Positions 25,752-35,241 of a stretch of DNA of 64,000 bases are shown here, one piece after another. The translations under genes and the position numbers were made by a program. Below the pieces are notes generated by a model. It saw only the letters and a program-made list of their open reading frames with translations, was not told the DNA's origin and searched no databases. Source of the stretch: an uncultured Collinsella sp. (GTDB lineage Bacteria > Actinomycetota > Coriobacteriia > Coriobacteriales > Coriobacteriaceae); NCBI GenBank assembly GCA_900556875.1, contig USQQ01000001.1, positions 62,001-126,000 on the forward strand, read 5' to 3'. The number at the start of each line of letters is the position of its first letter. Positions within the stretch are counted from its first letter, which is position 1.

Positions 25752-28114
25752 GGATTCTCAAGCTCTTTAAAAAGCATATCCTGGCGCTACTCACGGCTAT
25801 CGTACTTATCGTAATCAGCTGCAATGCCGACCTGGCACTTCCTACCTATATGAGCGACATCGTCGACGTGGGCGTGCAGCAAGGCGGCATCGCCTCGCCC
25901 ATACCCGACACCATTCGCGCCGAATCGCTCGACGACCTTGAGCTCTTTATGAGCGCCAAGGACGCCAAGGCAGTGGAGGCCGTGTTTAGCAAGGCTGACA
26001 AAAACGACATTCGAACGTACAAGGGCACCGAGGAAGAGCGTGCCGATGGAGGCAAGATTGCCGACATTATGAGCCTGCCCGAGACCGTCGTCCTTTCTCT
26101 CAACCAGGGCATCGACGCCAGCTCCATGGGCGACATGATGGGCTCGTCCAGCGAGAAAGACAGTAACGCTGCCCAGGCCATGCCCTCCCCCGAGCAGATG
26201 GCGGCGATGACGCCCGAGCAGCTCGCCGAGATGCAGCAGAAGGCCGCAGCGGCGCAGAACATGCAAAAGCAGATCGACGCCGACGGCGGTAAGATCACCA
26301 TGAAGAGCCTGCGCCTGGGTGTCGAGGGCGGTCTGGTAGACCAAAGCAAGCTCGTCGAGGGCGCCAACCAAATGGCGGACAAAATGGGCTCCATGTCGGG
26401 CTCCATCGTGACCCAGCGCGCCGTGAGCTATGTACAGGACGAGTACAAGGCGCAGGGCATCGACCCCGCTGACGTGCAGAACGCCTACCTGAGCCGCATG
26501 GCGACCACGATGTTTGGTCTGTGCCTCGTGTCGCTCGTCGCCACCATCCTGACCGGTGCCGTGGCCTCGCGCACCGCCTGTTCCATCGCCCGCGACCTGC
26601 GCCACGAGACCTTCAACAAGGTTATGCACTTCTCGCCGGCCGAGGTGGGCAAGTTTAGCCAGGCCTCGCTCATCACCCGCTGCACCAACGACATTCAGCA
26701 GATCCAGATGGCCGCAACCCTGTTCATCCGCATGTGCCTGATGGCCCCCGTCATGGGCATCGTCGCTGTCATGCGTGTCCTAGCCAACCACACCGGCTTG
26801 GAGTGGACCATCGCCGTGGCCATCATCGCGGTCTCGGCCGTCGTCGGCGTGCTTATGGGCCTCACCATGCCCAAGTTCAAAAAGATGCAGAGCTTTGTGG
26901 ACCGTGTGAACCTTACCGCCCGCGAGCTGCTCGACGGCCTTATGCCTATCCGTTCGTTCAACCGCGAGGAGCATGAGCTCGAGCGTTTTGACAAGGCGTC
27001 GCTCGACCTGATGACCACGCAGCTCTACACCAACCGCGCCATGAGCTTTATGATGCCGCTCATGATGCTCGTCATGAACTGCATCACCGTGCTTATCGTC
27101 TGGTTTGGCGCCCAGGGCGTGTCCGACGGCGTGATGCAGGTCGGCAACATGATGGCGTTTATCTCCTATACCATGCAGATCGTCATGGCGTTTATGATCC
27201 TCACCATGGTTTCGGTCATCCTGCCCCGCGCCGAGGTCGCAGCCGAGCGCGTGGAAGAGGTCATCACCTGCCCCACGAGCATCAACGACCCTGCCTCGCC
27301 CAAACTGCCCGCAGCCAGCGCGCCGCGCGGTGAGCTCACCTTCCGCGACGTGAGCTTCCAGTATCCCGATGCCCGCGCCGACGTCATTAGCGGCGTAAAC
27401 TTCACCACGCACGCCGGCCAGATGCTCGGCATCATTGGCTCCACGGGTTCGGGCAAGTCCACGCTCGTGCAGCTGATTCCGCGCCTGTACGACGTGACGG
27501 GCGGCAGCATTTCGCTCGACGGCGTCGACGTGCGCGATATGACCCTCTCCGAGCTTCGCCGCCGCATCGGTTACATCCCGCAGCAGGGGCGCCTGTTCTC
27601 GGGCACCATCGAGAGCAACCTCAAGTTTGCCGGCGACATGGTAAGTGACGAGGATATGCGCCAGGCAGCACGCGTCGCCCAGGCGGAAGACTTTATCGCC
27701 GAGCGCGAGGGCGGCTACGACTCCCCCATCAGCCAGGGCGGCTCCAATGTCTCGGGCGGTCAGCGCCAACGCCTGGCCATCGCCCGCGCGTTGGCCAAAA
27801 AGCCCGAGGTCGTGGTGTTCGATGACTCGTTTAGCGCCCTCGACTACAAGACCGACGCGCGCCTGCGCGAGGAGCTGGCCAAAAACGTTACCGACGCCGC
27901 ACTCGTGGTCGTGGCCCAGCGCATCGCGACCATCATGCACGCCGACCAGATCATCGTGCTCGACGACGGCCACGTGGTGGGCACCGGTACGCACGAGGAG
28001 CTGCTGCACAGCTGCCCGGCGTACCTGGAGATCGCACAGTCACAGCTTTCCGCCGAGGAGCTGGGGCTTACCCAAGAAGAGATTGAAGCCGTTATGGAAG
28101 GAGGCGAGCGCTAA
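25748..28114 (+). CDS. ABC exporter half-transporter, subunit 1 (permease-ATPase)
   Basis: A 788-residue type IV (B-type) exporter half. Membrane helices 1 and 2 are separated by an unusually long, Met/Gln/Ala-rich extracytoplasmic insert (about residues 45-245), known in exporters of this kind from Firmicutes and Actinobacteria. The C-terminal ATPase has Walker A GSTGSGKST near residue 565, signature NVSGGQRQR and Walker B VVVFDDSFSALD. The residue after Walker B is Asp, not the catalytic Glu, so this subunit has a degenerate site, as in heterodimers. It is co-transcribed with marR and subunit 2 (start/stop overlaps). Confidence 0.92.
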   Translation: MRILKLFKKHILALLTAIVLIVISCNADLALPTYMSDIVDVGVQQGGIASPIPDTIRAESLDDLELFMSAKDAKAVEAVFSKADKNDIRTYKGTEEERADGGKIADIMSLPETVVLSLNQGIDASSMGDMMGSSSEKDSNAAQAMPSPEQMAAMTPEQLAEMQQKAAAAQNMQKQIDADGGKITMKSLRLGVEGGLVDQSKLVEGANQMADKMGSMSGSIVTQRAVSYVQDEYKAQGIDPADVQNAYLSRMATTMFGLCLVSLVATILTGAVASRTACSIARDLRHETFNKVMHFSPAEVGKFSQASLITRCTNDIQQIQMAATLFIRMCLMAPVMGIVAVMRVLANHTGLEWTIAVAIIAVSAVVGVLMGLTMPKFKKMQSFVDRVNLTARELLDGLMPIRSFNREEHELERFDKASLDLMTTQLYTNRAMSFMMPLMMLVMNCITVLIVWFGAQGVSDGVMQVGNMMAFISYTMQIVMAFMILTMVSVILPRAEVAAERVEEVITCPTSINDPASPKLPAASAPRGELTFRDVSFQYPDARADVISGVNFTTHAGQMLGIIGSTGSGKSTLVQLIPRLYDVTGGSISLDGVDVRDMTLSELRRRIGYIPQQGRLFSGTIESNLKFAGDMVSDEDMRQAARVAQAEDFIAEREGGYDSPISQGGSNVSGGQRQRLAIARALAKKPEVVVFDDSFSALDYKTDARLREELAKNVTDAALVVVAQRIATIMHADQIIVLDDGHVVGTGTHEELLHSCPAYLEIAQSQLSAEELGLTQEEIEAVMEGGER

Positions 28115-29970
28115 TGGCAGACGAAACCAAGACTCAGATTCCCAAGCCAACCCGCCAGCGCGGTCCCATGGGCCGCATGGGTGGCATGGGCCGCGGCGAA
28201 AAGGCCAAGGACTTTAAGGGCACCATGAGGCAGCTGCTCGGCTATATCGGCCAGCACAAGATTGCCGTGTTTACCGCCGTCGCCTTTGCCGTGTGCTCGG
28301 TCATCTTTAACATTGTGGGGCCCAAGGTGCTCGGCCAGGTTACTACCAAACTGTTCGAGGGCTTGGTTGCCAAGGTCAACGGCACCGGCGATGTCGACTT
28401 TGTCTGGATCGCCAAGACGCTCGGCTTTTTGCTCTGTCTGTATCTGGCGAGCTCTGCCTGCAGCCTGATCCAAGGCTGGCTCATGACCGGCGTCACGCAA
28501 AAGATCTGCTACCGCATGCGCAAGGAGATCGCCGCCAAAATCGCTGTCGTTCCGATGAGCTACTTCAACGGCCACAGCAAGGGCGACGTGCTCAGTCGCA
28601 TCACCAACGACGTCGACACGCTCGGCCAGTCGCTCAACCAGAGCGTGACGCAGCTCATCACGTCGGTGACGCAGATTATCGGCGTGCTCGTCATGATGCT
28701 TTCGATCAGCCTGCCGCTTACCGGCGTCACCGTGCTCACGCTGCCGGCCGCCGCGATTATCCTGACCGTAATGATTCACTTCTCGCAGCCGTACTTCCGC
28801 GAGCAACAGCAAGTCCTTGGCACCGTCAACGGCATTATCGAGGAGGACTTTGCCGGCCAGAACGTCATCCAGGTGTTCGACCGCGCCGAGGCCTCAATCG
28901 AGGAGTTCGACCGCCAAAACGACCGACTCTTTATTAGCGGCTGGCGCTCGCAGTTCCTGTCGGGCTTGATGATGCCGCTTATGAGTCTGGTGGGCAACAT
29001 GGGCTACGTGGGCGTCGTCGTGGTAGGCGCGCAGCTCGCGCTGACCGGCAATGCCACGCCCGGCGACATTCAGAGCTTTATCCAGTACGTTCGCAACTTT
29101 ACGCAGCCGGTGCAGCAGCTGGGCAACGTGAGCAACACGATGCAGTCGATGGCCGCCTCCACCGAGCGCGTGTTTGAGTTCCTGGCCGCGCCCGAGGAAG
29201 AGCAGAAGGCCGACGCGCAGATTCCCGAGAAGCGCCCCGGCCACGTGGAGTTTGACCATGTCAAGTTTGGCTACACGCCCGACAAGACCATCATCCACGA
29301 CTTTAGCTGCGAGGCACAGCCCGGTCAGACCATCGCCATCGTCGGCCCCACCGGCGCCGGCAAGACCACGCTCATCAAGCTGCTGCAGCGCTTCTACGAC
29401 GTGGACGGCGGTTCGCTGCGTGTCGAGGGTGTCGACGTGCGAGACTGGGATCGCGCGGCACTGCGCGGCGAGTTTGCCATGGTGCTGCAAGATACCTGGC
29501 TGTTTAACGGCACGATCCGCGAGAACATCCGCTACGGACGTCCCGATGCGAGCGATGCCGAGGTCGAGGCAGCTGCACGCGCAGCGCGCTGTGACCACTT
29601 TATCCATACGCTTGCCGGCGGCTACGATTTTATGATCAACGAAGAGGGCACTAACCTGTCGCAGGGCCAGCGCCAGCTCGTGACCATCGCCCGTGCCATT
29701 TTGGCCGACCGTCCGGCGCTGATTTTGGACGAGGCGACTTCCAACGTCGATACCCGTACCGAGGAGCTTATTCAACGCGCCATGGATGCGCTGATGCAGG
29801 GCCGTACCAGCTTTGTTATCGCGCATCGCCTGTCCACGATCCGAAACGCCGACGTGATTCTGGTAATCCGCGACGGCGACATCGTCGAGAAGGGCACGCA
29901 CGACGAGCTACTCGCCCAGGGTGGCTTCTACGCCGATCTGTACAACTCGCAGTTCGACGAAGCGGCATAA
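28114..29970 (+). CDS. ABC exporter half-transporter, subunit 2 (permease-ATPase)
   Basis: A 618-residue half-transporter that pairs with subunit 1. Six membrane helices lie between residues 40 and 330, followed by the ATPase with Walker A GPTGAGKTT near 413, signature NLSQGQRQL and Walker B ALILDEATSNVD, where the catalytic Glu is present. So the heterodimer has one canonical and one degenerate nucleotide site, the usual arrangement for multidrug or peptide exporters. The N-terminal 30 residues are Gly/Met/Arg rich (RGPMGRMGGMGRGEK). Its ATG shares one base with the stop of subunit 1. Confidence 0.93.
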   Translation: MADETKTQIPKPTRQRGPMGRMGGMGRGEKAKDFKGTMRQLLGYIGQHKIAVFTAVAFAVCSVIFNIVGPKVLGQVTTKLFEGLVAKVNGTGDVDFVWIAKTLGFLLCLYLASSACSLIQGWLMTGVTQKICYRMRKEIAAKIAVVPMSYFNGHSKGDVLSRITNDVDTLGQSLNQSVTQLITSVTQIIGVLVMMLSISLPLTGVTVLTLPAAAIILTVMIHFSQPYFREQQQVLGTVNGIIEEDFAGQNVIQVFDRAEASIEEFDRQNDRLFISGWRSQFLSGLMMPLMSLVGNMGYVGVVVVGAQLALTGNATPGDIQSFIQYVRNFTQPVQQLGNVSNTMQSMAASTERVFEFLAAPEEEQKADAQIPEKRPGHVEFDHVKFGYTPDKTIIHDFSCEAQPGQTIAIVGPTGAGKTTLIKLLQRFYDVDGGSLRVEGVDVRDWDRAALRGEFAMVLQDTWLFNGTIRENIRYGRPDASDAEVEAAARAARCDHFIHTLAGGYDFMINEEGTNLSQGQRQLVTIARAILADRPALILDEATSNVDTRTEELIQRAMDALMQGRTSFVIAHRLSTIRNADVILVIRDGDIVEKGTHDELLAQGGFYADLYNSQFDEAA

Positions 29971-30002
29971 ATTCGGCCGCAAGGAGCGAATAACGCCCGA
30001 GA

Positions 30003-30036
30003 ACGGGGGCGCAGGACAACCTGCGCCCCCGTTTTG
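30003..30036 (+). terminator. Rho-independent terminator of the marR-ABC operon
   Basis: ACGGGGGCGCAGG-acaa-CCTGCGCCCCCGT followed by TTTGTGTCC, about 30 nt after the stop. Confidence 0.85.
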
Positions 30037-30093
30037 TGTCCTTTGGGCCTCGAAGCGCCTCCCCTGAGACCTGATTGACGGCGCCATCCAGAC

Positions 30094-30329
30094 CCCGTGG
30101 ACAAAAAATGGCAAATATGAGTACTGTCACCTTTTTAGTAACAGCCAAAACAGCACCAAATGCTGCTCACACGGCTTGCACGCGCTCCTAAATTACTCAA
30201 ATAGCTCTATAGCGGGCTTATATGTGTTAGGTTAATGAACATATTTTCTGTTATGTCTATTATCTTTTGCCGGCAATATGGCACTACAATAGCAACAGTA
30301 CTCATATTTGCCATTTTTTGCCCACAGGG
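30094..30329. repeat. MITE-like element with long terminal inverted repeats
   Basis: Perfect 26-bp terminal repeat (30102-30127 and 30295-30320; begins CAAAAAATGGCAAATATGAG), extended outwards to about 34 bp with two mismatches (CCCCGTGGA / CCCTGTGGG). The 167-bp interior is much richer in A+T than its surroundings and has no open frame. No other copy is in the window, and no target duplication was seen. Confidence 0.72.
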
Positions 30330-30404
30330 TGTTTCCCGGGGAACCGACAACAGCCATAGGGCCCCGCGAAGCGCCACTCCCTCCGGTATACACCGACGTT
30401 TCCC

Positions 30405-30449
30405 CAGATAAAACCTGCCAAAATAAACCTGTCCCTATTTGGTAGGTTT
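30405..30449. repeat. REP-like hairpin, AACCTGCC/GGCAGG family, copy 4
   Basis: AAAACCTGCCAAAA ... TATTTGGTAGGTTT with loop TAAACCTGTCCC, preceded by CGTTTCCCCAGAT as in copy 3. It lies about 100 nt upstream of the DAHP synthase start. Confidence 0.8.
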
Positions 30450-30546
30450 CAGGGCGGCGAGGGGTTGCACTTTAGCGTGCGACAGCGGATAATGCCGGGC
30501 ATTCGACAATGTTCTCGATGCCATCAATTGATTGAGGAGGCCCCGT

Positions 30547-31578
30547 ATGGCCATGGATTTCAAACGCAGGCTGCCGATCCCCATGGAGATCCGCGAGGAA
30601 ATGCCACTTTCCGCCGAGCTTACCGCCAAAAAGCAGGCATTCGACGCCGAGGTCGCCAAGGTCTTTACCGGCGAGGACGCGCGCAAGGTGCTCATCATCG
30701 GCCCGTGCTCTGCCGACCGCGAGGACTCGGTACTTGAGTACATGAACCGACTGGCCAAGACCGCCGAGGAGGTCAAGGACAAGCTCATCATCATTCCGCG
30801 CGTCTATACCAACAAGCCGCGCACCAAGGGCACCGGCTACAAGGGCCTGTTGCACAACCCCAACCCCGAGGCTCCCGACGACCTGCTCGAGGGCGTCAAG
30901 GCCATCCGCCATATGCACCTGCGCGTTATTGAGGAAACGGGCTTCTTTACCGCCGACGAGATGCTCTATCCGTCCAACTACCAGTACCTCGTTGACCTGC
31001 TGAGCTATGTTGCCGTGGGCGCACGCTCGGTCGAGAACCAGGAGCATCGCCTGGTGTCGAGCGGTATTTCGGTACCCGTCGGCATGAAGAACCCCACTGC
31101 TGGCTCTACCACCGTTATGCTCAACTCCATTTACGCCGCGCAGGCGCACCAGAGCTTTATCTTCCGCAACTGGGAGGTCGAGTGCGACGGCAATCCGCTC
31201 GCGCACGCCGTTATGCGTGGCTACATCGGTCTCGATGGGCGCACCTACCCCAATTACCACTACGAGCACCTGGAGCGCCTGGCCGAGCGCTATACCGAGC
31301 ACGCCGGCTATGCCAATCCCGCAGCGGTCATCGACTGCAACCACGACAACTCGGGCAAGCGTCCGCTGGAGCAGTATCGCATTTGCAAAGAGGTGCTCGA
31401 CAGCTGCCGCCGCAACGAGTCCATCTCCAAGCTGGTCAAGGGCTTTATGATCGAGTCCTACCTGGAGGATGGCAACCAGCCGGTCGACGGCGGCGTCTTT
31501 GGTAAGTCGATCACCGACCCGTGCCTAGGCTGGGAAAAGACCGACTACCTCATCCACGAGATCGCAGAGCGGGTTTAG
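30547..31578 (+). CDS. aroF: 3-deoxy-7-phosphoheptulonate synthase (class I)
   Basis: Condenses phosphoenolpyruvate and erythrose-4-phosphate, the first shikimate-pathway step. The 343-residue product has LIIGPCSADR near residue 53, PRVYTNKPRTKGTGYKGLLHNP near 92, VGMKNPTAGST near 178 and DCNHDNSGK near 255, all class I AroF/G/H motifs with metal and substrate ligands. GAGGAGG lies 7 nt before the ATG at 30547; the next Met two codons on is an alternative. It is monocistronic with its own hairpin. Feedback specificity cannot be read from the sequence. Confidence 0.94.
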   Translation: MAMDFKRRLPIPMEIREEMPLSAELTAKKQAFDAEVAKVFTGEDARKVLIIGPCSADREDSVLEYMNRLAKTAEEVKDKLIIIPRVYTNKPRTKGTGYKGLLHNPNPEAPDDLLEGVKAIRHMHLRVIEETGFFTADEMLYPSNYQYLVDLLSYVAVGARSVENQEHRLVSSGISVPVGMKNPTAGSTTVMLNSIYAAQAHQSFIFRNWEVECDGNPLAHAVMRGYIGLDGRTYPNYHYEHLERLAERYTEHAGYANPAAVIDCNHDNSGKRPLEQYRICKEVLDSCRRNESISKLVKGFMIESYLEDGNQPVDGGVFGKSITDPCLGWEKTDYLIHEIAERV

Positions 31579-31605
31579 TTACGCGGGTTTACCAACCCGC
31601 GTAAC
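31578..31605 (+). terminator. Hairpin at the DAHP synthase stop
   Basis: GTTACGCGGGT-ttacca-ACCCGCGTAAC, 11-bp stem beginning at the last base of the stop codon. No U-tract follows. Confidence 0.6.
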
Positions 31606-31618
31606 GGCTCGACGCTGC

Positions 31619-31717
31619 AAACCCGCCAGAGCGGCAATCTGCCTTTCAACTTCGGCGGCATGACCAAAAGGTCAATGCCGCCTTGTTTCAAGGCACCTTG
31701 CTCGCTCTGGCGGGTTT
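31619..31717. repeat. Long palindrome, family B copy 1
   Basis: Outer stem AAACCCGCCAGAGCG (31619-31633 with 31703-31717), asymmetric internal loops (GGCAATCTGCC on one side, GGCACCTTG on the other), and a central hairpin GGCGGCATGACC-aaaa-GGTCAATGCCGCC at 31654-31682. The copy at 48127-48231 has the same loops and centre but a different outer stem. Confidence 0.82.
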
Positions 31718-31757
31718 TCGCTGTCGTTGCCAAAACAACGGCATCACCTTGGCTGCA

Positions 31758-31853
31758 CACTCATTGGGGGCACTCATTGGGGACGTACTTAAATGAGTAG
31801 TCGTTGGGGACGTTCTTGTTTGCCTAGTCGTTTAAGAACGTCCCCAATGACTA
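31758..31853. repeat. REP-like GTCCCC repeats, compound copy
   Basis: Several units in a row: two short CACTCATTGGGG units, then AGTCGTTGGGGACGTTCTTG, and its inverted partner ending AAGAACGTCCCCAATGACTA. The last two form a hairpin closely matching 45549-45604. Confidence 0.75.
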
Positions 31854-31961
31854 TCTCTCCGCCCCCGTGGAATCGGGGGTCGTCTACCGAATGGTTGATG
31901 CGGCGCCCCTGCGGCCATGCCACACTCATAGATAGCCTGACCCAACTTGGAAGGAGCCTCC

Positions 31962-32612
31962 ATGAGCCTTGACAACGTAACCCTGCGCGCCGCCACGCTC
32001 GACGACCTGGATGGTATCGCCGCCATCTACAACCGGCTGTGGTGCAACACGCTACGCAACCGCGGCGACGTCGAAGCTGCCGATTTCTGCGCGCGCTTCA
32101 ACATTGCCATGCAGCTGCAGCGCTCCCCTATCGCGCTCGTTGCCGAGGCAGAGGGCCGCATTATCGCCGCCTGCTGCATCGGCATCTTCGAGGACGGCAA
32201 GCCGCGTACCAACCCCACGTGGGTACCCTGCTACGACGAGATGTTCGCCCAGGCAACCGAGATGGCAAAGACCGCCGATGCCAAACTCGAGGGCTCGCTC
32301 TTTGGCGACAGTCGCGAAAAGGCCACGGCCGATCGCTTTGCCGCCACGGGCAACGAGTATGCCCAGGGCCAGCTCAACCTGATCATCATTGTGCCCGAGT
32401 GGCAGGGCAAGGGACTCGGCCGCGAGCTCATCGACCTTGCGCGCGCCGAACTCGCCAAAGCCGGGTGCACCAAGTTCTTCCTGATGAGCGACTGCAACTC
32501 TGACTGGCAGTTCTACGAGCACCTCAACATGAAACGCATCCTGGAGGATCACAGCCAAGACACCGGCGACGGCTTTATCGTCTACATGTACGGAGGCGAC
32601 ACGCAGGATTAG
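31962..32612 (+). CDS. GNAT family N-acetyltransferase
   Basis: A 216-residue acetyltransferase of the GNAT fold. The N-terminal LRAATLDDLDGIAAIYN helix pair is typical, the acetyl-CoA loop is VPEWQGKGLGRELIDLARAELAKAG near residue 145, and the C-terminal FYEHLNMKRI is the usual last strand-helix. An insert of about 50 residues between them (PRTNPTWVPCYDEMFAQATEMAK) is longer than in small GNATs. AAGGAG lies 5 nt before the ATG at 31962. The substrate is unknown. It is monocistronic, between repeat clusters. Confidence 0.82.
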   Translation: MSLDNVTLRAATLDDLDGIAAIYNRLWCNTLRNRGDVEAADFCARFNIAMQLQRSPIALVAEAEGRIIAACCIGIFEDGKPRTNPTWVPCYDEMFAQATEMAKTADAKLEGSLFGDSREKATADRFAATGNEYAQGQLNLIIIVPEWQGKGLGRELIDLARAELAKAGCTKFFLMSDCNSDWQFYEHLNMKRILEDHSQDTGDGFIVYMYGGDTQD

Positions 32613-32680
32613 CCTGTGTGCCGCCTCACGGGCTTTCTCCAAGACAGCCCAAAGCAATCAGCCACGCCAAAAGGGACATG

Positions 32681-32720
32681 CCAAAAAGAGACAGGTTTAT
32701 TTTGGCAGGTTTTATCTGGG
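32681..32720. repeat. REP-like hairpin, AACCTGCC/GGCAGG family, copy 5
   Basis: CCAAAAAGAGACAGG ... TTTTGGCAGGTTTTATCTGGG, inverted orientation, with a partial extra unit (CCAAAAGGGACATG) just before it. Confidence 0.78.
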
Positions 32721-32781
32721 CGAACGCCAACCGCCGCGAGGAAGTTGCCTTCCCTCACGGCGGTCTTCTAGCAGCCAAAAC

Positions 32782-32902
32782 CAAGTGAGTAGACTTTTTG
32801 CAGGAGGCCGAGCACACCCCGAATCGCCACAGCGCTGACCTGCGGTTTTATTGAGCACTTGTCGTGGTGTGCTCGACAGATCCAAAAAAGTCTACTCACT
32901 TG
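32782..32902. repeat. MITE-like element with 18-bp ends and CCTGCGG core
   Basis: Perfect terminal repeat CAAGTGAGTAGACTTTTT (32782-32799 with 32885-32902). The interior has GAGCACACC / GGTGTGCTC arms and CCTGCGGTTTT at about 32839, the core shared with the elements at 2294, 8781 and 45632. Confidence 0.7.
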
Positions 32903-32929
32903 CATCTGAGAGGCATCCGATAGACAAAA

Positions 32930-32968
32930 AACCGCCGCGGAAGGGGGCCGACTCCCTCCGCGGCGGTT
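32930..32968 (-). terminator. Rho-independent terminator of the BceAB-type operon
   Basis: AACCGCCGCGGA with TCCGCGGCGGTT and, on the minus strand, a following TTTTTGTC. It is 36 nt past the permease stop. Confidence 0.8.
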
Positions 32969-33003
32969 GTTTGCGTTGGTTTTGCGACGGTTTTGCCCGC
33001 TTG

Positions 33004-35241
33004 CTACTCGCTGTAGCGGGTGGCGATGGCGGCTCGCACCATGCCGGTGCTCATGAGGTAGGTCACCAGGAAATAGCCGCCATAGGCTGCCAGGAAAATC
33101 GCACATGTGAGGCCCACCGTGCCGCCGATGCTCATGTTGCCAAACGTGCTCACCAGCTCGATGATCACCTTGAGCGCCACAAAGGAGTGCGCCAGACCCA
33201 CTGTCAGCGGGAACAGGAAGAACACCGCTTGCTGCGCCATCACCGAATGGCGAATCTGGCGGTCGTCACAGCCGATCTGCGCCAGCACGCGATAGCTGCG
33301 GCTTCCGTCGGCCACATTGGAGAGCTGCTGGATCGACAGAATTGCCGCACATGCAACGACCAGTACAAAGCCAATATAGATGGCTAGATAGCTAATCATG
33401 CCGTTCATCTGCGCCGCCTGCGTATAGATCTCGGAGCGTGTCATGAAGATTCCCCACGACCCCGGCTCCTTGCCGTCAACGAGCAGATTGTCGAGCATGG
33501 TGTATTTAATGCTCTCGTCTGCCTTGGTCACATCCATCCCCTGCTTGTAGTTAACGAGCAGATTACTGGAATACGGCTGCAGGTTAAGCTGGGACAGCAG
33601 CTCGTCGGCTACGACCACGGTACCGGGATTGCTGCCGAGTGCCGAGTTGGCGATGGCAGCCGTGTCCTCGTCCGACTTATCGGCTGCGGGCTTGAGCTCA
33701 TGTCCGCCCAAGGTGAGGGTATGGCCCCCAGCCATGTACTTGGTGTACAGGTCGCCCAACTCGCCGCCCATATCGCACGTAAGCAAGTACTGGTCGCGGC
33801 CAATGTTCACCGGCTCCTCGCCCATCATCTGGCGCAGTTTGTTGTACTGGCTCGCCGGCGTCACAAACAGGTCCATATCATCGGCATTGCTACCCTCGAG
33901 CGCCTTGGGGAGCTTTTCGCCCATGGCCTTGCACATCTCGCCCGCCGTCACCGAAGGATCCGAGCCGCCAAGCGTATAGCTCAGATACGAATCAATCTGC
34001 ACATGCTCGCCGGCAACATCGGCGATATTGACCTTCTTTCCGGCCTCGTTGCCATTATCTGCCGACTTGCCCTTGATACTTTCCGCAACGTTATCGGGAT
34101 CGATACGGTCACCGTGCCATGCAGAGTACAAATCGACCGTTGCGTCTGCCAGCACCATGCGATCGGCCTCGGAAGGATTGACATACTTCTTGTAGTAGTC
34201 GAGCCTATCGGACGCGTAATAGATATACGTCTGCGACATATCCGCCGGCGTATAGCGCTCCAGGTTTTCGTTCATCACGTTGGCGATCGACATACCGCAC
34301 GTCACCGAGGTGATGGCCAAAAACAGGATCATCGCGATGACGCCCATCGAAAAGCACACCGTGTTGACCTTGGCCGAAAGCTGACGCACGGTAAACATAT
34401 TGAGGCCGCGCCAATACACGCTGCGCAGGCTCTGCAGCAGCTTGATAAGCATGCCCGAAAGTCCCCAGAACAGGGCAAAGGTGCCCACTGTAACCATAGC
34501 GGTCGTAATGCCAAACTGGCTCATGGCCTCTTGCAGCTTGCTGTCCGTCGCGGTTAGCGGGAATCCATCACGTAGCAGACGGTAATAGGCCACGCCCACA
34601 AGCACCACGCCCACGGCAAAGATGGCAATCGCGATCCAGGGATTGCGTGTCTTGATGCTCTCGTTGCGACGCTCGGCACCCATAAGCTCGATGAGCTTGG
34701 TACGACGCACGGCGCGAAGGTTCAGCAGTAGCGTGAGCACAAACATCACGAGCATGCAGGCAAGGGTCAGGTTGAACGCATGCACCGAGAAAAAGAAGTG
34801 GAAATTGGCGATCTGTGTCTTAAAGAGCGAAGCCGTAAAGAACGTCATGAGCTGGGAGAGTCCCACACCCAGCACGATGCCGGCGACAAAGGCCACGACC
34901 GATACTATCACGGTCTCGAGCGCCATGATCGTGGCGACGCGCCCGCGCCCCATGCCGAGCACCTGGTACAGGCCAAACTCCTTTTTGCGGCGTTTCATGA
35001 TGAAGTTATTGGCGTACACCATCAAAATGGCCATGACACCGGCCAAAAAGTACGTCAGGTAGCCGAGCATGCTGCCCATAACCTGCGCCAAGCCCTCTTC
35101 ATCGATGCCGGCGATGTCGACCTGCATCGAGATGGTGCTAAAGGCATAGAAGACCGTGACGCCCAGGGTGAGCGTCAAAAGGTAGACGAGGTAGTCGCGG
35201 CCGGCGCGGCGGACGTTGCCCCAAGCGAGTTTACAGAGCAT
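33004..35241 (-). CDS. ABC transporter permease, BceB/FtsX type
   Basis: A 745-residue permease. It has ten predicted helices in the Bce layout: one near residue 20-45, three by residue 175 (LTYFLAGVMAILMVYANNFIMKRRKKEFGLYQVLGMGRG is the conserved cytoplasmic stretch), two around 195-245, then a large extracytoplasmic domain (about 310-600) and three C-terminal helices. BceAB exporters confer resistance to cell-wall-active peptides and signal to a kinase; no BceRS pair adjoins here. The ATG at 35241 overlaps the ATPase stop by 11 nt, so the two are coupled. Confidence 0.88.
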   Translation of the reverse strand: MLCKLAWGNVRRAGRDYLVYLLTLTLGVTVFYAFSTISMQVDIAGIDEEGLAQVMGSMLGYLTYFLAGVMAILMVYANNFIMKRRKKEFGLYQVLGMGRGRVATIMALETVIVSVVAFVAGIVLGVGLSQLMTFFTASLFKTQIANFHFFFSVHAFNLTLACMLVMFVLTLLLNLRAVRRTKLIELMGAERRNESIKTRNPWIAIAIFAVGVVLVGVAYYRLLRDGFPLTATDSKLQEAMSQFGITTAMVTVGTFALFWGLSGMLIKLLQSLRSVYWRGLNMFTVRQLSAKVNTVCFSMGVIAMILFLAITSVTCGMSIANVMNENLERYTPADMSQTYIYYASDRLDYYKKYVNPSEADRMVLADATVDLYSAWHGDRIDPDNVAESIKGKSADNGNEAGKKVNIADVAGEHVQIDSYLSYTLGGSDPSVTAGEMCKAMGEKLPKALEGSNADDMDLFVTPASQYNKLRQMMGEEPVNIGRDQYLLTCDMGGELGDLYTKYMAGGHTLTLGGHELKPAADKSDEDTAAIANSALGSNPGTVVVADELLSQLNLQPYSSNLLVNYKQGMDVTKADESIKYTMLDNLLVDGKEPGSWGIFMTRSEIYTQAAQMNGMISYLAIYIGFVLVVACAAILSIQQLSNVADGSRSYRVLAQIGCDDRQIRHSVMAQQAVFFLFPLTVGLAHSFVALKVIIELVSTFGNMSIGGTVGLTCAIFLAAYGGYFLVTYLMSTGMVRAAIATRYSE

